A DNA stretch of 64,000 bases from Leptasterias polaris (GCA_037783415.1 JAZGTN010000027.1:4736001-4800000), one strand, 5' to 3'. Shown: positions 42,901 through 54,684, counted from the stretch's first letter. Made by a program: numbers and translations. Notes: generated from the sequence alone by a model not told the origin.

Positions 42901-43215
42901 GATGAAAACATGATGAACTTAATTGAATTTCACAATTTAATTTTTTCTAATAAAAAAAAATGACAAAAATAAATAAGGAATTCGTTGTTTTAGAAAATGA
43001 AGCATGGGCCGATTCAAATTCATATACCTTTTTGCTTTTTATCAATTTAGGCCTCAAGTGACTTCCCTCGTTAAAAGCACTTTGTCAGCCGAGTTTTAAA
43101 ATCAGTTTGGAAGGTGCAAAAATTGTGTTTAAAACTTCCTAGTGCTTCACTTTTTATCAATTTTAGGAAATTCTGCCCGTAAAAATCATTCTGTAGCAAT
43201 GTCATAACTAACGCA

Positions 43216-43288
43216 GGCCGCGTGGCCTAATGGATAAGGCGTCCGACTTCGGATCGGAAGATTGAGGGTTCGAATCCTTTCGTGGTCG
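43216..43288 (+). tRNA. tRNA-Arg-TCG: tRNA-Arg (UCG), type A
   Basis: C63T, block copy of 41573; no Gln follows it. Confidence 0.92.
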
Positions 43289-43466
43289 CAATTTGTTTTA
43301 CCGCTTATTTTGTCAGACGTTAGTATACACGTTTTTGTTCAAACGAGGATAGTTTTGATATGATATATCTGCGGTAACAATCGTTATACAGAGTTGTTAT
43401 CATTCCAAATTTTAAGAAACATTTGATATTTCAGCGGCCGGTAAAAATCCACAAATTGTAGAATGC

Positions 43467-43510
43467 TAAGTTTTTATTTTGCATTTGCGTACAATATCAT
43501 AACTAACGCC
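43467..43510. other. Second copy of the C1/S1 fusion joint
   Basis: Same joint as at 41,824, 1643 bp downstream. Confidence 0.88.
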
Positions 43511-43583
43511 GGCCGCGTGGCCTAATGGATAAGGCGTCCGACTTCGGATCGGAAGATTGAGGGTTCGAATCCCTTCGTTTTCG
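43511..43583 (+). pseudogene. tRNA-Arg (UCG), type B, with internal TTTT
   Basis: Block copy of 41868, with the same GG to TT change. Confidence 0.85.
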
Positions 43584-43791
43584 CATTTAGTTTTACCGCT
43601 TCTTTGTCAACACGTTTTTGTTCAAACGAGGTATATGTTTGATGTGCATCTGCGGTAACAAACATTTTACAGAGTTCTTATCATTCCAAATTTTAAGAAA
43701 CATTTGGTATTTCAGCGGCCGGTAAAAATCCACACCAAAATTAATTGTAGAATGCAATAATTAGTTTGGCAAAATAAAATTTGAAATCTAA

Positions 43792-43863
43792 AGGTCCCAC
43801 CGAGATTTGAACTCGGATCGCGAGATTCAGAGTCTCGAGTGCTAACCGTTACACCATGGGGCC
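43792..43863 (-). tRNA. tRNA-Gln-CTG: tRNA-Gln (CUG)
   Basis: Consensus body; block copy of 42149. Confidence 0.95.
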
Positions 43864-44177
43864 GATGGAAACATGATGAACTTAATTGAATTTCACAATT
43901 TAATTTTTTCTAATAAAAAAAAATGAAAAAAATAAATAAGGAATTCGTTGTTTTAGAAAATGAAGCATGGGCCGATTCAAATTCATATCCTTTTTGCTTT
44001 TTATCAATTTAGGCCTCAAGTGACTTCCCTCGTTAAAAGCACTTTGTCAGCCGAGTTTTAAAATCAGTTTGGAAGGTGCAAAAATTGTGTTTAAAACTTC
44101 CTAGTGCTTCACTTTTTATCAATTTTAGGAAATTCTGCCCGTAAAAATCATTCTGTAGCAATGTCATAACTAACGCA

Positions 44178-44250
44178 GGCCGCGTGGCCTAATGGATAAG
44201 GCGTCCGACTTCGGATCGGAAGATTGAGGGTTCGAATCCCTTCGTGGTCG
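44178..44250 (+). tRNA. tRNA-Arg-TCG: tRNA-Arg (UCG), type A
   Basis: Consensus body; faces Gln-UUG at 44465. Confidence 0.97.
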
Positions 44251-44464
44251 CAATTTGTTTTACCGCTTATTTTGTCAGACGTTAGTATACACGTTTTTGT
44301 TCAAACGAGGATAGTTTTGATATGATATATCTGCGGTAACAATCGTTATACAGAGTTGTTATCATTCCAAATTTTAAGAAACATTTGATATTTCAGCGGC
44401 CGGTAAAAATCCACAAATTGTAGAATGCAATAATTAGTTTGGCAAAATAAAATTTGAAATTTGA

Positions 44465-44536
44465 AGGTCCCACCGAGATTTGAACTCGGATCGCGAGATT
44501 CAAAGTCTCGAGTGCTAACCGTTACACCATGGGGCC
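44465..44536 (-). tRNA. tRNA-Gln-TTG: tRNA-Gln (UUG)
   Basis: Consensus body; S1 leader. Confidence 0.95.
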
Positions 44537-44970
44537 GATGGAGTATGCAACACTTCATTGAATATCACAATTTCTGCTTTTCTAACCAACAAACATTTGA
44601 CAGATTACAGCAATAATCGGGCCATGGGTAGTAACAATATTTAATTCATGTTTTGCCCACACATTGCCTTTGATCAGTATTCAGTTTGCCAAATGTTTAG
44701 AAAGAAAACTACGGGCCAATTCATCATGTAACATTTGGCTTTGTATCAATTTAAAGCCCAAGTCACTTCCTTTATTAACAGCACTATGACGGCCGTATTT
44801 TAAATTCAGTTTGGAACGTATGAATATTTTGTGCAAAACTTTCTAAAAATGAATTTCATTTTTCCCCGCTTTAAGTTTTTATCCACTTTGTGTGTGAGTT
44901 CTGTCCGTATGAATCATTACCACAGCTAAGTTTTTATTTTGCATTTGCGTACAATATCATAACTAACGCC

Positions 44971-45043
44971 GGCCGCGTGGCCTAATGGATAAGGCGTCCG
45001 ACTTCGGATCGGAAGATTGAGGGTTCGAATCCCTTCGTGGTCT
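44971..45043 (+). tRNA. tRNA-Arg-TCG: tRNA-Arg (UCG), type B, discriminator changed
   Basis: G73 to T, the base next to the CCA end and a common synthetase identity position. The C2 spacer shares CATATGCGGTAAAAAAC with the decaying copy at 26,962. Confidence 0.85.
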
Positions 45044-45251
45044 CATTTAGTTTTACCGCTTCTTTGTCAACACGTTTTTGTTCAAACGAGGTATATGTTT
45101 GATGTGCATATGCGGTAAAAAACATTTTACAGAGTTCTTATCATTCCAAATTTTAAGAAACATTTGGTATTTCAGCGGTCGGTAAAAATCCACACCAAAA
45201 TTAATTGTAGAATGCAATAATTATTTTGGCAAAATAAAATTTGAAATCTAA

Positions 45252-45323
45252 AGGTCCCACCGAGATTTGAACTCGGATCGCGAGATTCAGAGTCTCGAGT
45301 GCTAACCGTTACACCATGGGGCC
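45252..45323 (-). tRNA. tRNA-Gln-CTG: tRNA-Gln (CUG)
   Basis: Consensus body; faces 44971. Confidence 0.95.
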
Positions 45324-45638
45324 GATGGAAACATGATGAACTTAATTGAATTTCACAATTTAATTTTTTCTAATAATAAAAAATGAAAAAAATAAATAAG
45401 GAATTCGTTGTTTTAGAAAATGAAGCATGGGCCGATTCAAATTCATATACCTTTTTGCTTTTTATCAATTTAGGCCTCAAGTGACTTCCCTCGTTAAAAG
45501 CACTTTGTCAGCCGAGTTTTAAAATCAGTTTGGAAGGTGCAAAAATTGTGTTTAAAACTTCCTAGTGCTTCACTTTTTATCAATTTTAGGAAATTCTGCC
45601 CGTAAAAATCATTCTGTAGCAATGTCATAACTAACGCA

Positions 45639-45711
45639 GGCCGCGTGGCCTAATGGATAAGGCGTCCGACTTCGGATCGGAAGATTGAGGGTTCGAATCC
45701 CTTCGTGGTCG
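45639..45711 (+). tRNA. tRNA-Arg-TCG: tRNA-Arg (UCG), type A
   Basis: Consensus body; trailer CAACTTGTTTTACC keeps T4. Confidence 0.97.
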
Positions 45712-45925
45712 CAACTTGTTTTACCGCTTATTTTGTCAGACGTTAGTATACACGTTTTTGTTCAAACGAGGATAGTTTTGATATTATATATCTGCGGTAA
45801 CAATCGTTATACAGAGTTGTTATCATTCCAAATTTTAAGAAACATTTGATATTTCAGCGGCAGGTAAAAATCCACAAATTGTAGAATGCAATAATTAGTT
45901 TGGCAAAATAAAATTTGAAATTTGA

Positions 45926-45997
45926 AGGTCCCACCGAGATTTGAACTCGGATCGCGACATTCAAAGTCTCGAGTGCTAACCGTTACACCATGGGGCC
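45926..45997 (-). tRNA. tRNA-Gln-TTG: tRNA-Gln (UUG), anticodon-stem mismatch
   Basis: C40 to G makes G30-G40 next to the loop; same variant at 50,309. Confidence 0.82.
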
Positions 45998-46431
45998 GAT
46001 GGAGTATGCAACACTTCATTGAATATCACAATTTCTGCTTTTCTAACCAACAAACATTTGACAGATTACAGCAATAATCGGGCCATGGGTAGTAACAATA
46101 TTTAATTCATGTTTTGCCCACACATTGCCTTTGATCAGTATTCAGTTTGCCAAATGTTTAGAAAGAAAACTACGGGCCAATTCATCATGTAACATTTGGC
46201 TTTGTATCAATTTAAAGCCCAAGTCACTTCCTTTATTAACAGCACTATGACGGCCGTATTTTAAATTCAGTTTGGAACGTATGAATATTTTGTGCAAAAC
46301 TTTCTAAAAATGAATTTCATTTTTCCCCGCTTTAAGTTTTTATCCACTTTGTGTGTGAGTTCTGTCCGTATGAATCATTACCACAGCTAAGTTTTTATTT
46401 TGCATTTGCGTACAATATCATAACTAACGCC

Positions 46432-46504
46432 GGCCGCGTGGCCTAATGGATAAGGCGTCCGACTTCGGATCGGAAGATTGAGGGTTCGAATCCCTTCGTG
46501 GTCG
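46432..46504 (+). tRNA. tRNA-Arg-TCG: tRNA-Arg (UCG), type B
   Basis: Consensus body; faces Gln-CUG at 46713. Confidence 0.97.
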
Positions 46505-46712
46505 CATTTAGTTTTACCGCTTCTTTGTCAACACGTTTTTGTTCAAACGAGGTATATGTTTGATGTGCATCTGCGGTAACAAACATTTTACAGAGTTCTT
46601 ATCATTCCAAATTTTAAGAAACATTTGGTATTTCAGCGGCCGGTAAAAATCCACACCAAAATTAATTGTAGAATGCAATAATTATTTTTGCAAAATAAAA
46701 TTTGAAATCTAA

Positions 46713-46784
46713 AGGTCCCACCGAGATTTGAACTCGGATCGCGAGATTCAGAGTCTCGAGTGCTAACCGTTACACCATGGGGCC
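46713..46784 (-). tRNA. tRNA-Gln-CTG: tRNA-Gln (CUG)
   Basis: Consensus body; S2 leader. Confidence 0.95.
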
Positions 46785-47099
46785 GATGGAAACATGATGA
46801 ACTTAATTGGATTTCACAATTTAATTTTTTCTAATAATAAAAAATGAAAAAAATAAATAAGGAATTCGTTGTTTTAGAAAATGAAGCATGGGCCGATTCA
46901 AATTCATATACCTTTTTGCTTTTTATCAATTTAGGCCTCAAGTGACTTCCCTCGTTAAAAGCACTTTGTCAGCCGAGTTTTAAAATCAGTTTGGAAGGTG
47001 CAAAAATTGTGTTTAAAACTTCCTAGTGCTTCACTTTTTATCAATTTTAGGAAATTCTGCCCGTAAAAATCATTCTGTAGCAATGTCATAACTAACGCA

Positions 47100-47172
47100 G
47101 GCCGCGTGGCCTAATGGATAAGGCGTCCGACTTCGGATCGGAAGATTGAGGGTTCGAATCCCTTCGTGGTCG
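47100..47172 (+). tRNA. tRNA-Arg-TCG: tRNA-Arg (UCG), type A
   Basis: Consensus body; faces Gln-UUG at 47387. Confidence 0.97.
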
Positions 47173-47386
47173 CAATTTGTTTTACCGCTTATTTTGTCAG
47201 ACGTTAGTATACACGTTTTTGTTCAAACGAGGATAGTTTTGATATGATATATCTGCGGTAACAATCGTTATACAGAGTTGTTATCATTCCAAATTTTAAG
47301 AAACATTTGATATTTCAGCGGCCGGTAAAAATCCACAAATTGTAGAATGCAATAATTAGTTTGGCAAAATAAAATTTGAAATTTGA

Positions 47387-47458
47387 AGGTCCCACCGAGA
47401 TTTGAACTTGGATCGCGAGATTCAAAGTCTCGAGTGCTAACCGTTACACCATGGGGCC
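47387..47458 (-). tRNA. tRNA-Gln-TTG: tRNA-Gln (UUG), T-stem mismatch
   Basis: G51 to A gives A51-C63 in the middle of the T stem. Confidence 0.82.
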
Positions 47459-47892
47459 GATGGAGTATGCAACACTTCATTGAATATCACAATTTCTGCT
47501 TTTCTAACCAACAAACATTTGACAGATTACAGCAATAATCGGGCCATGGGTAGTAACAATATTTAATTCATGTTTTGCCCACACATTGCCTTTGATCAGT
47601 ATTCAGTTTGCCAAATGTTTAGAAAGAAAACTACGGGCCAATTCATCATGTAACATTTGGCTTTGTATCAATTTAAAGCCCAAGTCACTTCCTTTATTAA
47701 CAGCACTATGACGGCCGTATTTTAAATTCAGTTTGGAACGTATGAATATTTTGTGCAAAACTTTCTAAAAATGAATTTCATTTTTCCCCGCTTTAAGTTT
47801 TTATCCACTTTGTGTGTGAGTTCTGTCCGTATGAATCATTACCACAGCTAAGTTTTTATTTTGCATTTGCGTACAATATCATAACTAACGCC

Positions 47893-47965
47893 GGCCGCGT
47901 GGCCTAATGGATAAGGCGTCCGACTTCGGATCGGAAGATTGAGGGTTCGAATCCCTTCGTGGTCG
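47893..47965 (+). tRNA. tRNA-Arg-TCG: tRNA-Arg (UCG), type B
   Basis: Consensus body; its C2 spacer has ATTTGATATTTC (the C1 form), a sign of conversion. Confidence 0.97.
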
Positions 47966-48173
47966 CATTTAGTTTTACCGCTTCTTTGTCAACACGTTTT
48001 TGTTCAAACGAGGTATATGTTTGATGTGCATCTGCGGTAACAAACATTTTACAGAGTTCTTATCATTCCAAATTTTAAGAAACATTTGATATTTCAGCGG
48101 CCGGTAAAAATCCACACCAAAATTAATTGTAGAATGCAATAATTATTTTGGCAAAATAAAATTTGAAATCTAA

Positions 48174-48245
48174 AGGTCCCACCGAGATTTGAACTCGGAT
48201 CGCGAGATGCAGAGTCTCGAGTGCTAACCGTTACACCATGGGGCC
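48174..48245 (-). tRNA. tRNA-Gln-CTG: tRNA-Gln (CUG), pyrimidine at 37
   Basis: A37 to C beside the anticodon (loop CTCTGCA). Position 37 is almost always a purine, so decoding may be impaired. Confidence 0.8.
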
Positions 48246-48560
48246 GATGGAAACATGATGAACTTAATTGAATTTCACAATTTAATTTTTTCTAATAATA
48301 AAAAATGAAAAAAATAAATAAGGAATTCGTTGTTTTAGAAAATGAAGCATGGGCCGATTCAAATTCATATACCTTTTTGCTTTTTATCAATTTAGGCCTC
48401 AAGTGACTTCCCTCGTTAAAAGCACTTTGTCAGCCGAGTTTTAAAATCAGTTTGGAAGGTGCAAAAATTGTGTTTAAAACTTCCTAGTGCTTCACTTTTT
48501 ATCAATTTTAGGAAATTCTGCCCGTAAAAATCATTCTGTAGCAATGTCATAACTAACGCA

Positions 48561-48633
48561 GGCCGCGTGGCCTAATGGATAAGGCGTCCGACTTCGGATC
48601 GGAAGATTGAGGGTTCGAATCCCTTCGTGGTCG
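48561..48633 (+). tRNA. tRNA-Arg-TCG: tRNA-Arg (UCG), type A
   Basis: Consensus body; faces Gln-UUG at 48848. Confidence 0.97.
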
Positions 48634-48847
48634 CAATTTGTTTTACCGCTTATTTTGTCAGACGTTAGTATACACGTTTTTGTTCAAACGAGGATAGTTT
48701 TGATATTATATATCTGCGGTAACAATCGTTATACAGAGTTGTTATCATTCCAAATTTTAAGAAACATTTGATATTTCAGCGGCCGGTAAAAATCCACAAA
48801 TTGTAGAATGCAATAATTAGTTTGGCAAAATAAAATTTGAAATTTGA

Positions 48848-48919
48848 AGGTCCCACTGAGATTTGAACTCGGATCGCGAGATTCAAAGTCTCGAGTGCTA
48901 ACCGTTACACCATGGGGCC
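48848..48919 (-). tRNA. tRNA-Gln-TTG: tRNA-Gln (UUG), T-stem mismatch
   Basis: G64 to A gives C50-A64. Confidence 0.82.
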
Positions 48920-49353
48920 GATGGAGTATGCAACACTTCATTGAATATCACAATTTCTGCTTTTCTAACCAACAAACATTTGACAGATTACAGCAATAAT
49001 CGGGCCATGGGTAGTAACAATATTTAATTCATGTTTTGCCCACACATTGCCTTTGATCAGTATTCAGTTTGCCAAATGTTTAGAAAGAAAACTACGGGCC
49101 AATTCATCATGTAACATTTGGCTTTGTATCAATTTAAAGCCCAAGTCACTTCCTTTATTAACAGCACTATGACGGCCGTATTTTAAATTCAGTTTGGAAC
49201 GTATGAATATTTTGTGCAAAACTTTCTAAAAATGAATTTCATTTTTCCCCGCTTTAAGTTTTTATCCACTTTGTGTGTGAGTTCTGTCCGTATGAATCAT
49301 TACCACAGCTAAGTTTTTATTTTGCATTTGCGTACAATATCATAACTAACGCC

Positions 49354-49426
49354 GGCCGCGTGGCCTAATGGATAAGGCGTCCGACTTCGGATCGGAAGAT
49401 TGAGGGTTCGAATCCCTTCGTGGTCG
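49354..49426 (+). tRNA. tRNA-Arg-TCG: tRNA-Arg (UCG), type B
   Basis: Consensus body; faces Gln-CUG at 49635. Confidence 0.97.
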
Positions 49427-49634
49427 CATTTAGTTTTACCGCTTCTTTGTCAACACGTTTTTGTTCAAACGAGGTATATGTTTGATGTGCATCTGCGGTA
49501 ACAAACATTTTACAGAGTTCTTATCATTCCAAATTTTAAGAAACATTTGGTATTTCAGCGGCCGGTAAAAATCCACACCAAAATTAATTGTAGAATGCAA
49601 TAATTAGTGTGGCAAAATAAAATTTGAAATCTAA

Positions 49635-49706
49635 AGGTCCCACCGAGATTTGAACTCGGATCGCGAGATTCAGAGTCTCGAGTGCTAACCGTTACACCAT
49701 GGGGCC
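49635..49706 (-). tRNA. tRNA-Gln-CTG: tRNA-Gln (CUG)
   Basis: Consensus body; S2 leader. Confidence 0.95.
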
Positions 49707-50021
49707 GATGGAAACATGATGAACTTAATTGAATTTCACAATTTAATTTTTTCTAATAAAAATAAATGAAAAAAATAAATAAGGAATTCGTTGTTTTAGA
49801 AAATGAAGCATGGGCCGATTCAAATTCATATAGCTTTTTGCTTTTTATCAATTTAGGCCTCAAGTGACTTCCGTCGTTAAAAGCACTTTGTCAGCCGAGT
49901 TTTAAAATCAGTTTGGAAGGTGCAAAAATTGTGTTTAAAACTTCCTAGTGCTTCACTTTTTATCAATTTTAGGAAATTCTGCCCGTAAAAATCATTCTGT
50001 AGCAATGTCATAACTAACGCA

Positions 50022-50094
50022 GGCCGCGTGGCCTAATGGATAAGGCGTCCGACTTCGGATCGGAAGATTGAGGGTTCGAATCCCTTCGTGGTCG
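50022..50094 (+). tRNA. tRNA-Arg-TCG: tRNA-Arg (UCG), type A
   Basis: Consensus body; trailer like 45639. Confidence 0.97.
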
Positions 50095-50308
50095 CAACTT
50101 GTTTTACCGCTTATTTTGTCAGACGTTAGTATACACGTTTTTGTTCAAACGAGGATAGTTTTGATATTATATATCTGCGGTAACAATCGTTATACAGAGT
50201 TGTTATCATTCCAAATTTTAAGAAACATTTGATATTTCAGCGGCAGGTAAAAATCCACAAATTGTAGAATGCAATAATTAGTTTGGCAAAATAAAATTTG
50301 AAATTTGA

Positions 50309-50380
50309 AGGTCCCACCGAGATTTGAACTCGGATCGCGACATTCAAAGTCTCGAGTGCTAACCGTTACACCATGGGGCC
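50309..50380 (-). tRNA. tRNA-Gln-TTG: tRNA-Gln (UUG), anticodon-stem mismatch
   Basis: C40G as at 45,926. Confidence 0.82.
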
Positions 50381-50813
50381 GATGGAGTATGCAACACTTC
50401 ATTGAATATCACAATTTCTGCTTTTCTAACCAACAAACATTTGACAGATTACAGCAATAATCGGGCCATGGGTAGTAACAATATTTAATTCATGTTTTGC
50501 CCACACATTGCCTTTGATCAGTATTCAGTTTGCCAAATGTTTAGAAAGAAAACTACGGGCCAATTCATCATGTAACATTTGGCTTTGTATCAATTTAAAG
50601 CCCAAGTCACTTCCTTTATTAACAGCACTATGACGGCCGTATTTTAAATTCAGTTTGGAACGTATGAATATTTTGTGCAAAACTTTCTAAAAATGAATTT
50701 CATTTTTCCCCGTTTTAAGTTTTTATCCACTTTGTGTGTGAGTTTGTCCGTATGAATCATTACCACAGCTAAGTTTTTATTTTGCATTTGCGTACAATAT
50801 CATAACTAACGCC

Positions 50814-50886
50814 GGCCGCGTGGCCTAATGGATAAGGCGTCCGACTTCGGATCGGAAGATTGAGGGTTCGAATCCCTTCGTGGTCG
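50814..50886 (+). tRNA. tRNA-Arg-TCG: tRNA-Arg (UCG), type B
   Basis: Consensus body; faces Gln-CUG at 51095. Confidence 0.97.
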
Positions 50887-51094
50887 CATTTAGTTTTACC
50901 GCTTCTTTGTCAACACGTTTTTGTTCAAACGAGGTATATGTTTGATGTGCATCTGCGGTAACAAACATTTTACAGAGTTCTTATCATTCCAAATTTTAAG
51001 AAACATTTGGTATTTCAGCGGCCGGTAAAAATCCACACCAAAATTAATTGTAGAATGCAATAATTAGTTTGGCAAAATAAAATTTGAAATCTAA

Positions 51095-51166
51095 AGGTCC
51101 CACCGAGATTTGAACTCGGATCGCGAGATTCAGAGTCTCGAGTGCTAACCGTTACACCATGGGGCC
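51095..51166 (-). tRNA. tRNA-Gln-CTG: tRNA-Gln (CUG)
   Basis: Consensus body; S2 leader. Confidence 0.95.
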
Positions 51167-51481
51167 GATGGAAACATGATGAACTTAATTGAATTTCACA
51201 ATTTAATTTTTTCTAATAAAAAAAAATGAAAAAAATAAATAAGGAATTCGTTGTTTTAGAAAATGAAGCATGGGCCGATTCAAATTCATATACCTTTTTG
51301 CTTTTTATCAATTTAGGCCTCAAGTGACTTCCGTCGTTAAAAGCACTTTGTCAGCCGAGTTTTAAAATCAGTTTGGAAGGTGCAAAAATTGTGTTTAAAA
51401 CTTCCTAGTGCTTCACTTTTTATCAATTTTAGGAAATTCTGCCCGTAATAATCATTCTGTAGCAATGTCATAATTAACGCA

Positions 51482-51554
51482 GGCCGCGTGGCCTAATGGA
51501 TAAGGCGTCCGACTTCGGATCGGAAGATTGAGGGTTCGAATCCCTTCGTGGTCG
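51482..51554 (+). tRNA. tRNA-Arg-TCG: tRNA-Arg (UCG), type A
   Basis: Consensus body; leader has TCATAATTAACGCA, one change in the conserved element. Confidence 0.97.
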
Positions 51555-51768
51555 CAATTTGTTTTACCGCTTATTTTGTCAGACGTTAGTATACACGTTT
51601 TTGTTCAAACGAGGATAGTTTTGATATTATATATCTGCGGTAACAATCGTTATACAGAGTTGTTATCATTCCAAATTTTAAGAAACATTTGATATTTCAG
51701 CGGCCGGTAAAAATCCACAAATTGTAGAATGCAATAATTAGTTTGCCAAAATAAAATTTGAAATTTGA

Positions 51769-51840
51769 AGGTCCCACCGAGATTTGAACTCGGATCGCGA
51801 GATTCAAAGTCTCGAGTGCTAACCGTTACACCATGGGGCC
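51769..51840 (-). tRNA. tRNA-Gln-TTG: tRNA-Gln (UUG)
   Basis: Consensus body; first gene of the 3596-bp duplicated block. Confidence 0.95.
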
Positions 51841-52274
51841 GATGGAGTATGCAACACTTCATTGAATATCACAATTTCTGCTTTTCTAACCAACAAACAT
51901 TTGACAGATTACAGCAATAATCGGGCCATGGGTAGTAACAATATTTAATTCATGTTTTGCCCACACATTGCCTTTGATCAGTATTCAGTTTGGCAAATGT
52001 TTAGAAAGAAAACTACGGGCCAATTCATCATGTAACATTTGGCTTTGTATCAATTTAAAGCCCAAGTCACTTCCTTTATTAACAGCACTATGACGGCCGT
52101 ATTTTAAATTCAGTTTGGAACGTATGAATATTTTGTGCAAAACTTTCTAAAAATGAATTTCATTTTTCCCCGCTTTAAGTTTTTATCCACTTTGTGTGTG
52201 AGTTCTGTCCGTATGAATCATTACCACAGCTAAGTTTGTATTTTACATTTGCGTACAATATCATAAGTAACGCC

Positions 52275-52347
52275 GGCCGCGTGGCCTAATGGATAAGGCG
52301 TCCGACTTCGGATCGGAAGATTGAGGGTTCGAATCCCTTCGTGGTCG
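52275..52347 (+). tRNA. tRNA-Arg-TCG: tRNA-Arg (UCG), type B
   Basis: Consensus body; leader TCATAAGTAACGCC, one change in the conserved element. Confidence 0.97.
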
Positions 52348-52555
52348 CATTTAGTTTTACCGCTTCTTTGTCAACACGTTTTTGTTCAAACGAGGTATAT
52401 GTTTGATGTGCATCAGCGGTAACAAACATTTTACAGAGTTCTTATCATTCCAAATTTTAAGAAACATTTGGTATTTCAGCGGCCGGTAAAAATCCACACC
52501 AAAATTAATTGTAGAATGCAATAATTAGTTTGGCAAAATAAAATTTGAAATCTAA

Positions 52556-52627
52556 AGGTCCCACCGAGATTTGAACTCGGATCGCGAGATTCAGAGTCTC
52601 GAGTGCTAACCGTTACACCATGGGGCC
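52556..52627 (-). tRNA. tRNA-Gln-CTG: tRNA-Gln (CUG)
   Basis: Consensus body; faces 52275. Confidence 0.95.
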
Positions 52628-52942
52628 GATGGAAACATGATGAACTTAATTGAATTTCACAATTTAATTTTTTCTAATAAAAAAAAATAAAAAAAATAAA
52701 TAAGGAATTCGTTGTTTTAGAAAATGAAGCATGGGCCGATTCAAATTCATATACCTTTTTGCTTTTTATCAATTTAGGCCTCAAGTGACTTCCGTCGTTA
52801 ACAGCACTTTGTCAGCCGAGTTTTAAAATCAGTTTGGAAGGTGCAAAAATTGTGTTCAAAACTTCCTAGTGCTTCACTTTTTATCAATTTTAGGAAATTC
52901 TGCCCGTAAAAATCATTCTGTAGCAATGTCATAACTAACGCA

Positions 52943-53015
52943 GGCCGCGTGGCCTAATGGATAAGGCGTCCGACTTCGGATCGGAAGATTGAGGGTTCGA
53001 ATCCCTTCGTGGTCG
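52943..53015 (+). tRNA. tRNA-Arg-TCG: tRNA-Arg (UCG), A leader with B trailer
   Basis: Consensus body; S2 leader but C2 trailer, like 7488. Confidence 0.97.
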
Positions 53016-53223
53016 CATTTAGTTTTACCGCTTCTTTGTCAACACGTTTTTGTTCAAACGAGGTATATGTTTGATGTGCATCTGCGGTAACAAACATTTT
53101 ACAGAGTTCTTATCATTCCAAATTTTAAGAAACATTTGGTATTTCAGCGGCCGGTAAAAATCCACACCAAAATTAATTGTAGAATGCAATAATTAGTTTG
53201 GCAAAATAAAATTTGAAATCTAA

Positions 53224-53295
53224 AGGTCCCACCGAGATTTGAACTCGGATCGCGAGATTCAGAATCTCGAGTGCTAACCGTTACACCATGGGGCC
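53224..53295 (-). tRNA. tRNA-Gln-CTG: tRNA-Gln (CUG)
   Basis: C32 to T in the anticodon loop; pyrimidine kept, so probably tolerated. Confidence 0.92.
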
Positions 53296-53620
53296 GATGG
53301 AAACATGATGAACTTAATTGAATTTCACAATTTAATTTTTTCTAATAAAAAAAAATGAAAAAAATAAATAAGGAATTCGTTGTTTTAGAAAATGAAGCAT
53401 GGGCCGATTCAAATTCATATACCTTTTTGCTTTTTATCAATTTAGGCTTCAAGTGACTTCCCTCGTTAAAAGCACTTTGTCAGCCGAGCTTTAAAATCAG
53501 TTTGGAAGGTGCAAAAATTGTGTTTAAAACTTCCTAGTGCTTCACTTTTTATCAATTTTAGGAAATTCTGCCCGTAAAAATCATTCTGTAGCAATGTCAT
53601 AACTAACGCAGGCCGCGTGG

Positions 53621-53693
53621 CCTAATGGATAAGGCGTCCGACTTCGGATCGGAAGATTGAGGGTTCGAATCCCTTCGTGGTCGCAATTTGTTT
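53621..53693 (+). tRNA. tRNA-Arg-TCG: tRNA-Arg (UCG), type A
   Basis: Consensus body; faces Gln-UUG at 53898. Confidence 0.97.
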
Positions 53694-53897
53694 TACCGCT
53701 TATTTTGTCTGACGTTAGTATACACGTTTTTGTTCAAACGAGGATAGTTTTGATATTATATATCTGCGGTAACAATCGTTATACAGAGTTGTTATCATTC
53801 CAAATTTTAAGAAACATTTGATATTTCAGCGGCCGGTAAAAATCCACAAATTGTAGAATGCAATAATTAGTTTGGCAAAATAAAATTTGAAATTTGA

Positions 53898-53969
53898 AGG
53901 TCCCACCGAGATTTGAACTCGGATCGCGAGATTCAAAGTCTCGAGTGCTAACCGTTACACCATGGGGCC
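53898..53969 (-). tRNA. tRNA-Gln-TTG: tRNA-Gln (UUG)
   Basis: Consensus body; S1 leader. Confidence 0.95.
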
Positions 53970-54403
53970 GATGGAGTATGCAACACTTCATTGAATATCA
54001 CAATTTCTGCTTTTCTAACCAACAAACATTTGACAGATTACAGCAATAATCGGGCCATGGGTAGTAACAATATTTAATTCATGTTTTGCCCACACATTGC
54101 CTTTGATCAGTATTCAGTTTGCCAAATGTTTAGAAAGAAAACTACGGGCCAATTCATCATGTAACATTTGGCTTTGTATCAATTTAAAGCCCAAGTCACT
54201 TCCTTTATTAACAGCACTATGACGGCCGTATTTTAAATTCAGTTTGGAACGTATGAATATTTTGTGCAAAACTTTCTAAAAATGAATTTCATTTTTCCCC
54301 GCTTTAAGTTTTTATCCACTTTGTGTGTGAGTTCTGTCCGTATGAATCATTACCACAGCTAAGTTTTTATTTTGCATTTGCGTACAATATCATAACTAAC
54401 GCC

Positions 54404-54476
54404 GGCCGCGTGGCCTAATGGATAAGGCGTCCGACTTCGGATCGGAAGATTGAGGGTTCGAATCCCTTCGTGGTCG
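54404..54476 (+). tRNA. tRNA-Arg-TCG: tRNA-Arg (UCG), type B
   Basis: Consensus body; faces Gln-CUG at 54685. Confidence 0.97.
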
Positions 54477-54684
54477 CATTTAGTTTTACCGCTTCTTTGT
54501 CAACACGTTTTTGTTCAAACGAGGTATATGTTTGATGTGCATCTGCGGTAACAAACATTTTACAGAGTTCTTATCATTCCAAATTTTAAGAAACATTTGG
54601 TATTTCAGCGGCCGGTAAAAATCCACACCAAAATTTATTGTAGAATGCAATAATTAGTTTGGCAAAATAAAATTTGAAATCTAA

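Larger units (their letters stand above)
40892..44177. repeat. Tandem duplication of a 1643-bp block with five tRNA loci
   Basis: 40892-42534 and 42535-44177 share Gln G19T, Arg C63T, a fusion deletion that removes a Gln-UUG gene, and an Arg copy with internal TTTT. Every gene start is offset by exactly 1643. The phase is arbitrary. Confidence 0.9.
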
